A model generated the notes under the pieces. That model made no database searches and was not told the DNA's origin. It saw only the letters and a program-made list of their open reading frames with translations. Positions 16,462 to 24,616 of a DNA stretch of 64,000 nucleotides are shown one piece after another. Within the stretch, counting starts at the first letter, position 1, and every line of letters begins with the position of its first letter. The translations under genes were made by a program, and so were the position numbers. This DNA comes from Terriglobia bacterium (lineage in GTDB: Bacteria; Acidobacteriota; Terriglobia; Acidiferrales; UBA7541): the NCBI GenBank assembly GCA_020072785.1, contig JAIQGG010000001.1, forward strand, positions 310,001-374,000, read 5' to 3'.

Positions 16462-17934
16462 CTACGGCGCGGGAAGCTGCAAGAGCGCTCTCCGCAGAAG
16501 CCAGGCGCAGAACAACAGACCCGCGAACTCGAAGGACACTCCCGCGGCGAGCGTGCTGCGTGCGACTCCGGTCTTGGCCAGAAACACAAACCAGCGGTCG
16601 AAGCCCAGGCCCATGGGTGCCGGCTTGGGAGAGCGAATGTAGAACAGCAGCCGGCGGCTCATGCTGGGAATCGGCGAATAGCCGGGGCGGTAGGTCCAGT
16701 GCTCGTCGAAATACCGGCCGGTGGCCTGGTCCTCCAGAAAGCTGGTGGAAATCCCAATGACCTGGATCAGAAACCCGGCGAGGAACAGGACGATCGCCAG
16801 CTTGCGGAGCCGCGGCGCGAAATCGGCCAGCGCCGGACCGAGCCCCAGGCAGAGCAGCACAATTCCCGGAACCTGATAGCGCGGGCCGTAGCTGTAGCTT
16901 CCCTCCACGTGCGAAAAGTGCGCGTAGAAGAAGAGGTACGCCAGGGGGAGGAGGGTGGCGATGGTGGCCAGGCCGCGGTCGCGCTTGGCCAGACGGAAAA
17001 TGCCCGGAATGGCGAGCAGCAGCGGCGGCGCGAACAGCAGCATGGATTTTCCGGGCGAGAAGAGAAAGATGTACAGCCCCTTTAGAATAGGCGTATCGAA
17101 TGTATTGAGGACCTTGCCATTTTCGGCCACCGCGGGATAGCCGAAATCCTGCCAATGGCCGAAGAGCATGTGGTTGCGCACCAGGCAGGCGACGCCAAAC
17201 AGGCCGATGACGGTGGCCAGGACGAAGGCGGGCCGCAGGCCGTTCTTTTTTTCGCGCACGAGGACGGCCAGCAGAAAAATCGCCGCCGCGAACACATGTA
17301 CGGGCCGCACCCACAGGCTGATCCCTAGAAACAGCCCGGCCAGCGCCGCGTTCTTCGCGGAGATGCCCGCGGATTCCCCGCTGGCAAACAGGAACAAGGC
17401 GGCCGCCAGGAGCAACGCCGCGGCCAGCGGTTCCGAGTAGAACCAGGCGGAATAGGAGAACACCGGCGTGGCCAGCGCAAACAGCGTGGCGGCGGCCAGC
17501 GCGGTGCGCAGCGCAATCCCCAAGCGGCAGAAAATCAGGAAGAGCAGGGCCGCGGCGAGCGCCGAAAAGGCCGCGTTGCTGGCCGTGAGCACGGCCGTCA
17601 TGACGAATTCTCTGGACCACGGCGGAACCCCGGGAAGGACGCTGAGCAGCGCCGATCCCAGCGCGTACCACGGAACGATGGCGGCGGCTTGGCCCGGGCC
17701 GTAGGGCGTCTGCGGCTGTCCGCTGCGATCCAGCTTGCCGAAGAAAAGGCCCGCGGAAACCGCCTGCGGGACCGCCGTACTGGCGTGCTGGGCGAGACTT
17801 TGCACCTGAAAGTTCACCGACACTTCATCCATGGTGCGCACGCGGCCGGTCGAGGTCAGCAGAAACAGGAAATGCAGCGTCAGAAAGAACAGGAGGGCGA
17901 TGCGGTTGGCTGGATGGGTGTCCGTACGCTGCAT
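16462..17934 (-). CDS. Multi-pass membrane protein, GT-C glycosyltransferase-like
   Basis: 490 aa with about 10-12 hydrophobic segments. A first periplasmic loop starting RTMDEVSV places an Asp-Glu pair shortly after helix 1, the position of the catalytic acid in GT-C enzymes of the PMT/ArnT type. A second clue is the YSAWFYSEPLAAA segment between helices. Such proteins transfer sugars from polyprenyl-phosphate donors to proteins or lipids at the outer membrane face. Specific substrate unknown. It lies on the opposite strand and splits thrS/DUF4242 from infC. A TTAAAT hexamer 6 nt before the ATG may make it leaderless. Confidence 0.7.
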   Translation of the reverse strand: MQRTDTHPANRIALLFFLTLHFLFLLTSTGRVRTMDEVSVNFQVQSLAQHASTAVPQAVSAGLFFGKLDRSGQPQTPYGPGQAAAIVPWYALGSALLSVLPGVPPWSREFVMTAVLTASNAAFSALAAALLFLIFCRLGIALRTALAAATLFALATPVFSYSAWFYSEPLAAALLLAAALFLFASGESAGISAKNAALAGLFLGISLWVRPVHVFAAAIFLLAVLVREKKNGLRPAFVLATVIGLFGVACLVRNHMLFGHWQDFGYPAVAENGKVLNTFDTPILKGLYIFLFSPGKSMLLFAPPLLLAIPGIFRLAKRDRGLATIATLLPLAYLFFYAHFSHVEGSYSYGPRYQVPGIVLLCLGLGPALADFAPRLRKLAIVLFLAGFLIQVIGISTSFLEDQATGRYFDEHWTYRPGYSPIPSMSRRLLFYIRSPKPAPMGLGFDRWFVFLAKTGVARSTLAAGVSFEFAGLLFCAWLLRRALLQLPAP

Positions 17935-18074
17935 GCGGTGATTTAATCATGCCGCCGCCGGCGGGTGGCGTGCCGCTCCCCGCCCGTGTATCGTTTCAGG
18001 CATGCCCGCAGCGGGTCCTCCGGAAGCTCCGGGACCCTGCCCGGGCAGGCGCTTGCCGGCAAACCGTCTGCGCA

Positions 18075-18083
18075 TGCTATACT
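18075..18083 (+). promoter_or_regulatory. Extended -10 promoter of the infC-rpmI operon
   Basis: TGCTATACT is an extended -10 element (TGn + 5/6 TATAAT). TTGCCG at 18053-18058 may be a weak -35 with a 19-bp spacer. The predicted leader of roughly 110-130 nt leaves room for autoregulation, known for this operon in other bacteria. Confidence 0.6.
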
Positions 18084-18187
18084 TTCCACTCTGCCCCTGG
18101 ACGCTGGTGCCGTCTGTGCGGGCGGGAATGCGGTGCAATCGGGGCCAGCCCAGGCAAGTCGAGGCGGGTCATGCGCCTATCATTGAT

Positions 18188-18194
18188 AAGGGGG
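18188..18194 (+). promoter_or_regulatory. infC: Shine-Dalgarno-like site pointing to a non-ATG infC start
   Basis: AAGGGGG lies 4 nt before an in-frame ATC at 18199, seven codons upstream of the ATG at 18220. The ATG itself has no RBS in the expected window. infC genes of many bacteria use ATT, ATC or ATA starts as part of IF3 autoregulation, so this site may mark the true start. Confidence 0.5.
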
Positions 18195-18219
18195 ATTTAT
18201 CGCTGAACGTGGTTTTCGG

Positions 18220-18759
18220 ATGGCCGATCGGGTCCGCGTAAACGAGCGGATTCGGGCGCGAGAGGTTCGGGTGATTGATGAAGAGGGCGCGCAGCTCGGC
18301 GTGATGCAGCCGTTTGAAGCCGTGCGCATGGCGCGCGAACGGGGGCTCGACCTGGTGGAAATTTCACCGTCCGCCGATCCGCCGGTATGCAAGATCACCG
18401 ATTACGGCAAGTACCTCTACCAGCTGAGCAAGAAGGCGCACGAGCAGCGGAAAAGCAGCCGCGGCTCCCAGCTGAAGGAAGTGAAGTTTCGGCCGGCTAC
18501 CGCGGAACATGACTATCAGGTTCGCAAGAACCAGATCATCCGGTTCCTCGGGGAAGGCCACAAAGTGCGCGCGATGATCTTCCATCGCGGGCGCGAAATG
18601 GCGCACCAGGAAGTAGGCCGCGCGAAGATGCAGCGGCTGCTCGGCGAAATCGGCGAGCACGCACTGATCGAAACGCCGCCGCGCATGGAAGGCAACGTCC
18701 TGGTGGCGTTGCTGGCGCCGAAAAAGGGCGCCACCAAAGCCGCGGCCGCAGAGAGCTGA
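18220..18759 (+). CDS. infC: Translation initiation factor IF-3
   Basis: 179 aa from the ATG, or 186 aa if the ATC at 18199 is used. IF-3 binds the 30S subunit, blocks 50S joining and proofreads start codons. The N-domain has VNERIRAREVRVID and a DLVEISPSADPPVCKI block. The linker is Lys/Gln-rich, and the C-domain holds KEVKFRP, VRAMIFHRGREMAH and the closing GNVLVALLAPKK. The ATG is taken as the conservative start. The ATC alternative is supported by an RBS-like AAGGGGG and gives an N-terminus closer to the usual IF-3 length. First gene of infC-rpmI-rplT. Confidence 0.96.
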   Translation: MADRVRVNERIRAREVRVIDEEGAQLGVMQPFEAVRMARERGLDLVEISPSADPPVCKITDYGKYLYQLSKKAHEQRKSSRGSQLKEVKFRPATAEHDYQVRKNQIIRFLGEGHKVRAMIFHRGREMAHQEVGRAKMQRLLGEIGEHALIETPPRMEGNVLVALLAPKKGATKAAAAES

Positions 18760-18779
18760 GAGCGAAAGGATTCAGGGGC

Positions 18780-18998
18780 ATGGCGAAGAAGAAGGCCAAG
18801 AAGCTGAAACTCAAGACGCACCGCGGCGCGGCCAAGCGCTTCAAGGTCACCGCAACGGGCAAGATTCTGCGCATGCATTCGGGCAAGCGCCACCTGCTGG
18901 GCACCAAGGCCCCGGGCCGCATGCGCAAGCTGAAGAAGCTGGCCCAGGTGAGCCCGGCCGACGCTAGAAACGTGAAGCTGCTGCTTCCGTACGCCTAG
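18780..18998 (+). CDS. rpmI: 50S ribosomal protein L35
   Basis: 72 aa, very basic, normal length. L35 is a 23S-rRNA-binding protein of the large subunit. The N-terminal KLKLKTHRGAAKRFKVTATG and central HLLGTKAPGRMRKL blocks match the family (usual motif KTHRGAAKRFK ... HxLxxKS). It begins 20 nt after infC with GAAAGGA upstream. In most genomes rplT follows within tens of bases; here 321 nt intervene. Confidence 0.97.
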   Translation: MAKKKAKKLKLKTHRGAAKRFKVTATGKILRMHSGKRHLLGTKAPGRMRKLKKLAQVSPADARNVKLLLPYA

Positions 18999-19004
18999 AT
19001 TTTT

Positions 19005-19047
19005 TGTCATTCAAAACGTCCCGGCATAGCGGGCGTTCGGAATGACA
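19005..19047. repeat. TGTCATTC/GAATGACA palindrome after rpmI
   Basis: The 8-bp arms TGTCATTC and GAATGACA bracket an inner CCCG/CGGG stem. It starts 6 nt after the rpmI stop, with TTTTT just before the left arm. The TGTCATTC ends place it in a dispersed element class shared with 16088-16130 and 48225-48281. Confidence 0.6.
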
Positions 19048-19100
19048 CGCTGTAAGAAGTTGTAGCGCAGGGTGAAAGCCCGGCGCTGTCGCTCAGCTCA

Positions 19101-19172
19101 ATCGCCGAGCGGCTTCGTTCTGTGTAATTGCAGAGCGATTTTGTTCTGCATAATCGCTGAGCGATTATCGTG
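19101..19172. repeat. 26-bp tandem repeat in the rpmI-rplT spacer (about 2.7 copies)
   Basis: Copies begin at 19101, 19127 and 19153, an exact 26-bp period. The consensus begins ATYGCNGAGCGRYTT and continues with GTTCTGYRTA; the third copy is cut after about 20 nt. Each copy includes a GCnGAGC core. Roughly 20 of 26 positions agree between copies 1 and 2 by eye. Confidence 0.7.
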
Positions 19173-19242
19173 CCAGGCAGCGCTTCACGGGTGCCTGCCG
19201 GCCGAAACGGCCCGCCACGTTGCGGGCTTTGCCGTACACATC

Positions 19243-19299
19243 GGAGACAAACCCGTTGCGATGCGCCTTTTTTTGCGCCTTCGCGCCCTGTTTGTCTCC
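19243..19299 (+). promoter_or_regulatory. Long-range stem-loop in front of rplT
   Basis: GGAGACAAAC (19243-19252) and GTTTGTCTCC (19290-19299) are perfectly complementary over 10 bp, enclosing a 37-nt loop that contains two TGCGCC copies around a T-tract. The rplT Shine-Dalgarno (AAGGAG, 19306-19311) follows 6 nt later. A structured spacer here fits L20-mediated translational control (inference). Confidence 0.6.
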
Positions 19300-19319
19300 C
19301 CACTTAAGGAGAAAACCCA

Positions 19320-19703
19320 ATGGCTCGCGTAAAACGCGGCACCAAGCGCCGTGCGCGCCGCAAGAAGTACCTCAAGCGCACAAAAGGCTTCTTCCTCACC
19401 AAGAGCAAGCTCTACCAGTCGGCGCAGGAAGCGGCCAACCGCGCGGATCGTTATGCTTTCCGCGACCGCCGCGCCAAGAAGCGCCAGTACCGCCGCCTGT
19501 GGATCCAGCGCATCGGAGCCGCCGCACGCCTGAACGGCCTGACCTACGGGCAGCTGATTCACGGCTTGAAGGTGGCGGCCGTCGATCTCGACCGCAAGGT
19601 CCTGGCCGATCTCGCGGTGCTCGACGCTGCGGCGTTCGCGCAGCTCGCGGCCAAGGCCAAGGCCGCCGCGCCCCCGGTCAAGAAGAACGCGAAGAAAGCG
19701 TAG
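19320..19703 (+). CDS. rplT: 50S ribosomal protein L20
   Basis: 127 aa. L20 is needed early in 50S assembly, and in E. coli and Bacillus it represses its own operon by binding the mRNA leader. Conserved N-terminus [19 protein letters not shown] and the [20 protein letters not shown] and [20 protein letters not shown] blocks. A short Ala/Lys tail extends beyond the usual C-terminus (about residues 113-127). AAGGAG lies 8 nt before the ATG. The upstream spacer carries tandem repeats and a stem-loop. Confidence 0.97.
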   Translation: MARVKRGTKRRARRKKYLKRTKGFFLTKSKLYQSAQEAANRADRYAFRDRRAKKRQYRRLWIQRIGAAARLNGLTYGQLIHGLKVAAVDLDRKVLADLAVLDAAAFAQLAAKAKAAAPPVKKNAKKA

Positions 19704-19749
19704 TTCGGGGTTTCGCCGTATCGCCGGCTTGCAGCCGGCACGCTCGACC

Positions 19750-19777
19750 GCAGGGGCACGATCGTCCGCGCCCCTGC
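19750..19777. other. Stem-loop in the rplT-pheS spacer
   Basis: GCAGGGGC and GCCCCTGC form a perfect 8-bp stem with a 12-nt loop, 16 nt before the pheS start. A smaller GCCGGC/GCCGGC hairpin lies just upstream (about 19724-19740). There is no T-tract, so termination is unlikely. Possible mRNA processing or translation control. Confidence 0.45.
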
Positions 19778-19793
19778 AGACGATTGGACTTCG

Positions 19794-20927
19794 ATGAGCT
19801 CTGTCGAAAGCAAGACCGCGAAGACCCTGGCCGCACTGGACGCCGCGCAGCCGCAACCCGTGGTGGCGCTCTTCGCCGAGGTGCGCGCGCGCTTCGACGC
19901 CGAGGCCGCCGCCGCGCACGACGAGGTCTCCTGGAAACTTTTCCGCGACGCCTGGCTCGGGCGCAAATCCGGCGTCCTCACGCAGATCACCGACAACTGG
20001 CTGAAGCCCGCCTCGCCGGAGCTGAAGCGCGCCGTCGGCGCCGCGCTCAACGAGCTGCGCGCGCACGTCGAGGCGCAGATCGAGGCCCGCCGCGTGGCGC
20101 TGGAAGGCGCCGCCGACGAAACCACCCTGGCCCGCGAGCGCGTGGACCTCTCGCTCCCCGGCGTGGTCCGTCCCGTCGGCTCGCGCCACATCATCCGCCA
20201 GGTCTTCGAGGAGATCGAGCGCATCTTCCTGCAGATCGGCTTCTCCGTCGCCGAGGGGCCGGAGATTGAATCGCCCTACTACAATTTCGAAGCGCTCAAC
20301 ATCCCCGAGTTCCATCCCGTGCGCGACGATATGGATACCTTCTACCTGGAGCTGCCGAAAGGCGCTCCCGGGCAGCTCCTCCTGCGCACGCACACTTCCC
20401 CCGTGCAGATCCGCACCATGGAGAAGCAGACTCCGCCCGTGCGCGTGATCGTCCCCGGCAAGGTCTATCGCCGCGACAATCCCGACGCCACGCACTCCTT
20501 CATGTTCCACCAGGTCGAAGGCCTGGCCGTGGATACGGACATCACCTTCTGCGATTTCACCGGCACGATCGAATATTTCGTGCACGAATTTTTCGGACCC
20601 GGCGTGAAGACCCGCTTCCGCCCCAGCTATTTTCCGTTCACCGAACCGTCGGTCGAATTCGACGCCTCGTGTATTTTCTGCGCCGGGCGCGGCACGGCCG
20701 CGGGCGGCGGCGCCTGCTCGAAGTGCAAGGGCGCGGGCTGGATCGAGCTTTTCGGCGCGGGCATGGTGGACCCCGCGGTCTATGGCTTCGTCAACTACGA
20801 CGCGGCCAAAGTCAGCGGCTTCGCCTTCGGCATCGGCATTGACCGCCTGGCCATGCTGAAGTACGGCATCGACGACATTCAGGTGTTTTTCCAGAACGAT
20901 GTGCGCTTCCTGCGCCAGTTTCCGTGA
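19794..20927 (+). CDS. pheS: Phenylalanine--tRNA ligase, alpha subunit
   Basis: 377 aa. Catalytic subunit of the alpha2-beta2 enzyme that charges tRNA-Phe. The N-terminal helical hairpin (about 1-95) precedes the class II core: motif 1 with GPEIESPYYNFEALNIPEFHP, HTSPVQIRTM, motif 2 around RVIVPGKVYRRD, and motif 3 GFAFGIGIDRLAMLKYGI. A four-Cys segment near residues 300-320 (CIFC ... CSKC) looks like a small zinc knuckle, seen in PheS of several phyla. GTG/ATG choice: the ATG at 19794 gives the full hairpin. pheT follows after 106 nt. Confidence 0.96.
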   Translation: MSSVESKTAKTLAALDAAQPQPVVALFAEVRARFDAEAAAAHDEVSWKLFRDAWLGRKSGVLTQITDNWLKPASPELKRAVGAALNELRAHVEAQIEARRVALEGAADETTLARERVDLSLPGVVRPVGSRHIIRQVFEEIERIFLQIGFSVAEGPEIESPYYNFEALNIPEFHPVRDDMDTFYLELPKGAPGQLLLRTHTSPVQIRTMEKQTPPVRVIVPGKVYRRDNPDATHSFMFHQVEGLAVDTDITFCDFTGTIEYFVHEFFGPGVKTRFRPSYFPFTEPSVEFDASCIFCAGRGTAAGGGACSKCKGAGWIELFGAGMVDPAVYGFVNYDAAKVSGFAFGIGIDRLAMLKYGIDDIQVFFQNDVRFLRQFP

Positions 20928-21033
20928 AGCGCATGTAGCGCCGGCCGGAATTTATCCCGACGGAGCCGGGAGGCCCGCTATCTTCGAGGGTTTATCCGCG
21001 GGCAGGGCGTAAGAGGCAGCAAGGATTTCGAGA

Positions 21034-23118
21034 ATGAAGGTCGTATACAACTGGCTGAAGGAGTTCGTGGACCTGACGGCGCCGGCCGAGGACGCCGCCT
21101 CGCGCCTGGCGCTTTCCGGCACGAACATCGGCGGCATCGAGCAGGGCGCGCAGGGCGCGGTCATCGAAGCCGAGCTCACCACCAACCGCCCTGATTGCCT
21201 CGGGCACTACGGTCTGGCCCGCGAACTCAGCGCCATCTACAGGCTGCCGCTGAAGCCGGTCGCCCCCAAGCCCGCGGAAAGCGCAGCGAAAGCCGTCGGC
21301 GCGGTGCGCGTCGAGATTCAGTCGCCGGAGCTCTGCGGCCGCTTCACCGCGCGCGTCATTCGCGGCGTGAAGATCCAGCCCTCGCCGGCCTGGCTGCGCG
21401 AGCGCCTGGAAGCCGCGGGCGTGGCCTCCATCAACAACGTCGTGGACGCCACCAACTACGTCATGCTCGAGCTGGGCCACGCGCTGCACGCCTTCGACTA
21501 CGACCTCGTCCGCGATCACCGCATCGTCGTGCGCCAGGCCAAACCCGGCGAAAAGATGAAGACGCTCGACGGCCTCGAGCGCCAATTGACTCCCGGCATC
21601 TGCATGGTCTGCGACGGCGACGGCACGCGCGCCGTGGGCATCGGCGGGATCATGGGCGGTACCGAGACGGAAATCTCCTTCTCCACGAAAAACGTCCTCC
21701 TCGAATGCGCCTGGTTCGAGCCCGTCGCCATCCGCCGCGCCACGCGCTTTCTCCGCCTGTACACCGAGGCCTCGACGCGCTTCGGCCGCGGCGCCGATCC
21801 CGAACTGGCCGAGCTGGCTTCGCGCCGCTGCGCCGAGCTGATCCTGCAGCTGGCCGGCGGCGAACTGCTCGCCGGCGTGGTGGACGCCTATCCCGGCAAG
21901 CGCGCGCCGAAGAAGATCGCCCTGCACCGCAGCGAATTCCTGCGCATCATGGGCGTCGACGTTCCGGACAAGGAGATCGAGGCGATCCTCGCCGCGCTGG
22001 GTTTCGCGCCCGTGCGCGTGGATGCCCAGCGCGGAGCCGCGGGCTCCTTGCTCGCCGCGTGGGAGTGCGCGCAGCCCTCCTGGCGCGCCGAAGTGGAGCG
22101 CGAGATCGACCTGATCGAGGAAGTCGCGCGCATCTACGGCCTGGACAAGTTTCCTCCGCGCTTTCCCGTGGCCCGCAAGGCCGCGGCGCGCCTGCCGCAC
22201 GCCGCTGCCGAAGAGCGCCTGCGCGAGCGCCTGATGGGCCTCGGCTACCGCGAGATCGTGACCATTCCGCACGTCGCCGAAGAGCGCAACGAGCTCTTCC
22301 GTCCCGCCGAGGCTACACCCGCGCGGCTTGCCAATCCGCTCTCCGAAGAGGCGGGCGTGTTGCGCTCCACCGCGGCGGTGACCATGGCCGCGGCGTTGGA
22401 GTGGAATCTCAACCACGGCCAGCGCAGCGCGCGCCTGTTCGAAATCGGCCGCCACTATCGCTTGCAAGGACAGCAGTCGGTCGAGACCCGCGTCCTAGCC
22501 CTCGGCGCGACCGGCGAAGCCCGCGAAAAAGGCATCTACGACGCGGCGCGGGCCTTTTCCTTCGCGGATTTGAAGGGCGACCTGGATGCCGCCGGGGCCT
22601 TCGCCGGCGGATTCCGCTGGCAACCTGAGGGTGGCGCATGGTTGCATCCGGCGCGCTGTGGCCGCGTGTTTCTCGGGGCCCAGGAGCTGGGCGTCGCCGG
22701 CCAGCTGGCGCGCCGCGTGGCCGAACGCCTGAAGCTGCGCCAGGACGTCTTCCTCGCCGAGCTGCTCCTCGATCCGCTCTATGTAGCGATGCGCGCGGCT
22801 GGCGACGCCCGGCGCTTTGTGCCCCTGCCGCGCTTTCCCGCTGTCGAGCGCGATTTCTCGCTCCTCCTCGCCGACGGCACATCCTTTGCCGCCGTGGCCC
22901 GCGTCATCCAGTCGCTGGGCATCGCGGAAGCCAGCTCGATCGAAGCGGCGGACCTCTTCCGCGGCAAGAACGTGCCCGCCGGAAAATATTCGCTGCTCGT
23001 GCGCGTGCTCTTCCAGAGCCCTACGAGCACGCTCACCGAAGCGCAGATCACCGATTTCTCCGGAAAGATCGTCGCCACGCTGGAGAAACAGCTCGGGGCG
23101 CAGCTCCGCGCCGGCTGA
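21034..23118 (+). CDS. pheT: Phenylalanine--tRNA ligase, beta subunit, short form lacking the tRNA-binding B2 domain
   Basis: 694 aa against roughly 790-800 for the E. coli type. The B1 region (residues 1-45) runs directly into VIEAELTTNRPDCLGHYGLA. The usual EMAP-II-like OB-fold of about 110 residues, with its HPNADKL motif, is absent. The B3/B4 editing domain, B5, the inactive class II core and the C-terminal ferredoxin-like anticodon-binding domain (LPRFPAVERDFSLLL onward) are all present with no frameshift. The deletion is clean, so this is probably a lineage-specific form and not damage. Partner of pheS. Confidence 0.95.
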   Translation: MKVVYNWLKEFVDLTAPAEDAASRLALSGTNIGGIEQGAQGAVIEAELTTNRPDCLGHYGLARELSAIYRLPLKPVAPKPAESAAKAVGAVRVEIQSPELCGRFTARVIRGVKIQPSPAWLRERLEAAGVASINNVVDATNYVMLELGHALHAFDYDLVRDHRIVVRQAKPGEKMKTLDGLERQLTPGICMVCDGDGTRAVGIGGIMGGTETEISFSTKNVLLECAWFEPVAIRRATRFLRLYTEASTRFGRGADPELAELASRRCAELILQLAGGELLAGVVDAYPGKRAPKKIALHRSEFLRIMGVDVPDKEIEAILAALGFAPVRVDAQRGAAGSLLAAWECAQPSWRAEVEREIDLIEEVARIYGLDKFPPRFPVARKAAARLPHAAAEERLRERLMGLGYREIVTIPHVAEERNELFRPAEATPARLANPLSEEAGVLRSTAAVTMAAALEWNLNHGQRSARLFEIGRHYRLQGQQSVETRVLALGATGEAREKGIYDAARAFSFADLKGDLDAAGAFAGGFRWQPEGGAWLHPARCGRVFLGAQELGVAGQLARRVAERLKLRQDVFLAELLLDPLYVAMRAAGDARRFVPLPRFPAVERDFSLLLADGTSFAAVARVIQSLGIAEASSIEAADLFRGKNVPAGKYSLLVRVLFQSPTSTLTEAQITDFSGKIVATLEKQLGAQLRAG

Positions 23119-23168
23119 ACCCCTGCGCCGCGGACTGCGGCCCCAGCACAGTGGAAGCGAGGAACACC

Positions 23169-24377
23169 ATGCCGGACACCGGAACACAGAAGCAAAATCC
23201 CCTGCAGTACATCACCGACCAGTTGAATGAGCTGCGCGCCCGGGGCGTCGCGCCGAAGCTGCGCGTCCTCGAAGGCGAGCAGAAGACCCTGTGCACCTTC
23301 GACGGCAGGGAAGTGATCAACCTGGCCTCGAACAACTATCTCGGCCTGACCACGCACAAGGCCCTGCGCAAGGCCGCGCTCGAAGCCGTCCGCAAATACG
23401 GCGCGGGCGCCGGCGCCGTGCGCACCATCGCCGGCACCATGAAGCTGCACATGGACCTCGAAGAGCAGATCGCGCGCTTCAAGAATGTCGAAGCCTGCGT
23501 CGTCTTCCAGTCCGGCTTCACCGCCAACGCCGGCACCGTCTCCGCCGTCCTCGGCAAGGAAGATCTGATCGTCTCCGACGAGCTGAACCATGCTTCGATC
23601 ATCGACGGCGCCCGCCTCTCGAAAGCCACCATCAAGGTCTTCCAGCACAAGGACGTCAAGGACTGCGAGCGCATCCTCCAGGAAACCGCCGCCTGGCCCG
23701 GCCACAAGCTCATCATTACCGACGGCGTCTTCTCCATGGACGGCGACATCGCGCCGCTGCCGCAGCTCTGCGACCTCGCCGAAAAGTACAACTGCATCAT
23801 GATGGTAGACGACGCGCACGCCTCCGGCGTGCTCGGCCGCGGCGGCCGCGGCAGCATCGACCATTTCAATTGCCACGGCCGCGTGCACATCCAGGTGGGC
23901 ACGCTCAGCAAGGCCGTCGGCGCCATGGGCGGCTACGTCTGCGGCTCGCGCGACCTCATCGACTTCCTCTATCTCCGCGCGCGCCCCTTTCTCTTCTCCA
24001 CTTCGCATCCGCCGGCCACCGCCGCCGCGTGCCAGGCCGCCTTCACCCTGCTCGATTCGCCCGAAGGCGAGAGGCTGGTGAAGAAGCTGTGGGCCAACAC
24101 GAAATTCTTCAAGCGCGAGCTGAAGCGCCGCGGCTTTAAATTCGCGGCCAGCGAGACACCCATCATCCCCATCCATGTCGGCGACGCCGCCAAGGCCTTC
24201 GAATTTTCCCGCCAGCTCTTCGAAGCCGGCGTCTTCGCTCCGGCCGTGGGCTTTCCCACGGTCGCCGAAGGCAAGGCCCGCCTGCGCGCGATCGTCAGTG
24301 CCGCGCACAAACGCGAACATCTTCTCCGCGCCGCCGACATCCTCGCCGAAGTCGCCAAGCCCCTCGGCATCATTTAG
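23169..24377 (+). CDS. kbl: Glycine C-acetyltransferase / alpha-oxoamine synthase family (Kbl-like)
   Basis: 402 aa. PLP-dependent enzyme joining an acyl-CoA to an amino acid with loss of CO2 or CoA. The PLP lysine is K248 in VGTLSKAVG; supporting motifs are ASNNYLGL (about 53-60), DELNHASIIDG and DDAHASGVLG. The sequence is closest in feel to 2-amino-3-ketobutyrate CoA ligase (threonine breakdown to glycine and acetyl-CoA), but 8-amino-7-oxononanoate synthase and serine palmitoyltransferase share the fold, and no tdh or bio gene is nearby. The ATG at 23169 has a GAGGAAC upstream. It follows pheT by 50 nt. Confidence 0.85.
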   Translation: MPDTGTQKQNPLQYITDQLNELRARGVAPKLRVLEGEQKTLCTFDGREVINLASNNYLGLTTHKALRKAALEAVRKYGAGAGAVRTIAGTMKLHMDLEEQIARFKNVEACVVFQSGFTANAGTVSAVLGKEDLIVSDELNHASIIDGARLSKATIKVFQHKDVKDCERILQETAAWPGHKLIITDGVFSMDGDIAPLPQLCDLAEKYNCIMMVDDAHASGVLGRGGRGSIDHFNCHGRVHIQVGTLSKAVGAMGGYVCGSRDLIDFLYLRARPFLFSTSHPPATAAACQAAFTLLDSPEGERLVKKLWANTKFFKRELKRRGFKFAASETPIIPIHVGDAAKAFEFSRQLFEAGVFAPAVGFPTVAEGKARLRAIVSAAHKREHLLRAADILAEVAKPLGII

Positions 24378-24391
24378 AGGACCCTTGGTTT

Positions 24392-24427
24392 CAGGAATAG
24401 GGAATCCATAATTCCCTGTAATTCCTG
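24392..24427 (+). terminator. Possible terminator after the pheST-kbl transcript
   Basis: CAGGAAT/ATTCCTG and GGGAAT/ATTCCC form a two-segment stem with a small bulge and a 5-nt loop, 14 nt after the kbl stop. The first T-rich stretch comes about 15 nt later (24442-24447), so the termination efficiency is uncertain. Confidence 0.5.
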
Positions 24428-24616
24428 CTTGGTGGCAGGTTATTTTTAGCCGCTGGTGCGCCTCATTGCGGCCTCAAAAAATTATTAAGTGGTTGAAAAC
24501 AAGTAAGTTGTAGAATGGAACGCTTCATGCGAACCTTCGCTCCCGGCAACACATATTCTCCAAAAGGCCGAGTTCACGTCATCGGACTGATGGATATTCG
24601 AGGAGGTTCACCAGCC

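Noticed and set aside
22638-23168. N-terminal extension of the Kbl-like enzyme into pheT
   Set aside because: This is pheT sequence in another frame; a good ATG with GAGGAAC is present at 23169.
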